From assembly GCA_035542575.1 (NCBI GenBank), contig DATKLE010000057.1, forward strand, positions 6,562 through 70,561: DNA of 64,000 bases. Reading direction: 5' to 3'. The DNA is from JAIQET01 sp035542575 (lineage in GTDB: Bacteria; Acidobacteriota; Terriglobia; Terriglobales; Acidobacteriaceae). The translations under genes and the position numbers were made by a program. This document shows, piece after piece, positions 63,456 through 64,000 of the stretch. Each line of letters starts with the position of its first letter. The stretch's first letter is position 1. The notes beneath the pieces were generated by a model. That model had not been told where the DNA came from. It worked only from the letters and a program-made list of their open reading frames with translations, and did no database searches.

Positions 63456-64000
63456 ATGCGTCTCGAAAACAAAGTCGCTCTCATCACCGGTGGCACCTCA
63501 GGCATCGGCGAAGCTACGGCCATACTCTTTGCCAAAGAAGGCGCCAAGGTCGCAATCACCGGCCGCCACGAGCAGCGAGGGCACGCCGTCACCGCGCGCA
63601 TCCTCGAAGGCGGCGGCCAAGCCATCTTCCTGCGCACCGATGTTCGCAAGGCTGCTGAATGCCGTCGCGCAGTCGATGAAACAGTAGCCGCCTTTGGACG
63701 ACTCGATATTCTCTTCAACAACGCCGGCATTTTCTATCCCCACACCACCCTCGATTGCAGCGAAGAAGAATGGGACCTGCAAATTGACATCAACCTGAAA
63801 GGCACGTTCCTGATGGCGAAGTTCGCGTTGCCCACCATGATCGCGCAGCGCAGCGGCGTGATCATCAACAACAGTTCGGGATGGGGTATCGTGGGCGGCG
63901 ACGCAGCCATCGCCTACTGCGCCTCAAAAGGCGGTGTCGTGTTGCTTACCAAAGCCATGGCCATTGATCACGGCCGTCAGGGAATTCGCGTGAACTGCAT
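63456..64000 (+). CDS. Short-chain dehydrogenase/reductase (SDR 3 of 3), cut by window end
   Basis: The first 181 residues are visible, starting MRLENKVALITGGTSGIGEA, with the NAD(P) loop GGTSGIG, LFNNAG, the catalytic Ser in NNSSGWG, and YCASKGGVVLL. The close match to SDR 2 in the catalytic region shows recent or conserved duplication. The C-terminal substrate region lies outside the window. The gene is the third of the tandem set and is separated from SDR 2 by a hairpin-rich element. Confidence 0.9.
   Translation, partial: MRLENKVALITGGTSGIGEATAILFAKEGAKVAITGRHEQRGHAVTARILEGGGQAIFLRTDVRKAAECRRAVDETVAAFGRLDILFNNAGIFYPHTTLDCSEEEWDLQIDINLKGTFLMAKFALPTMIAQRSGVIINNSSGWGIVGGDAAIAYCASKGGVVLLTKAMAIDHGRQGIRVNC

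Overview
The window looks like chromosome from an Acidobacteriota bacterium, probably class Terriglobia (Koribacter-like). This is an inference from gene content: a PadR regulator coupled to an 'acidobacterial duplicated orphan permease', a kinase fused to a TolB/WD40-like propeller, an alternative complex III (ACIII) operon running into an A2-type caa3 oxidase, many secreted TPR proteins, and GC-rich codon use with long stop-free antisense frames. I saw no rRNA, tRNA, CRISPR array, phage or insertion sequence.

Layout. 1-8.2 kb (minus strand): a truncated TPR protein, an HD-domain dGTPase-like protein, a large TPR protein, purH, two small proteins and glutamate dehydrogenase. 8.4-11.5 kb: a PadR-permease pair behind a strong promoter with a repeated TCTAGA site. 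11.5-17.4 kb: a metallo-hydrolase, trpE, a Ser/Thr kinase with beta-propeller, and convergent trpG. 17.5-22.5 kb: PilZ, AMIN-domain, TonB-like and YtxH proteins, then efp, acylphosphatase and apt. 22.5-26.9 kb (minus strand): small proteins, a radical SAM enzyme and GTP-type PEP carboxykinase. 27-34.5 kb: purN, a TPR-thioredoxin, tyrS, a diacylglycerol-kinase-like gene with an in-frame hairpin-repeat insertion, a zinc-ribbon membrane protein, sppA, an HU/IHF protein and pgeF. 34.7-42.6 kb: an S10 carboxypeptidase, a DUF3857/transglutaminase/TPR protein, an amidase and an aldehyde dehydrogenase. 42.7-55.7 kb: the respiratory supercluster actA-B-C-D-E-F, a membrane protein of unknown function, sco, coxB-A-C-D. 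55.7-61.6 kb: a zinc-ribbon protein, a YdiJ-like FAD/Fe-S dehydrogenase, a tail-anchored protein and a secreted protein. 61.6-64 kb: three tandem short-chain dehydrogenases, the last cut by the window end.

How the genes work together. The ACIII-caa3 operon is a complete quinol-to-oxygen electron path: quinol oxidation by ActABCDEF, then transfer to CoxB with its own fused cytochrome c, then to the A2-type CoxA, with Sco for copper insertion. Purine (purH, purN, apt), tryptophan (trpE, trpG) and central carbon (pckG, gdhA) genes are scattered singly rather than in operons.

The most unusual signal is a class of palindromic 'word' repeats, built from short degenerate units with an inverted counterpart. 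They sit directly at, or overlap, the 3' ends of genes (TPR gene, purH, tonB-like/ytxH, sppA, actA, two SDRs). A related hairpin cluster is read through in frame inside the diacylglycerol-kinase-like gene.
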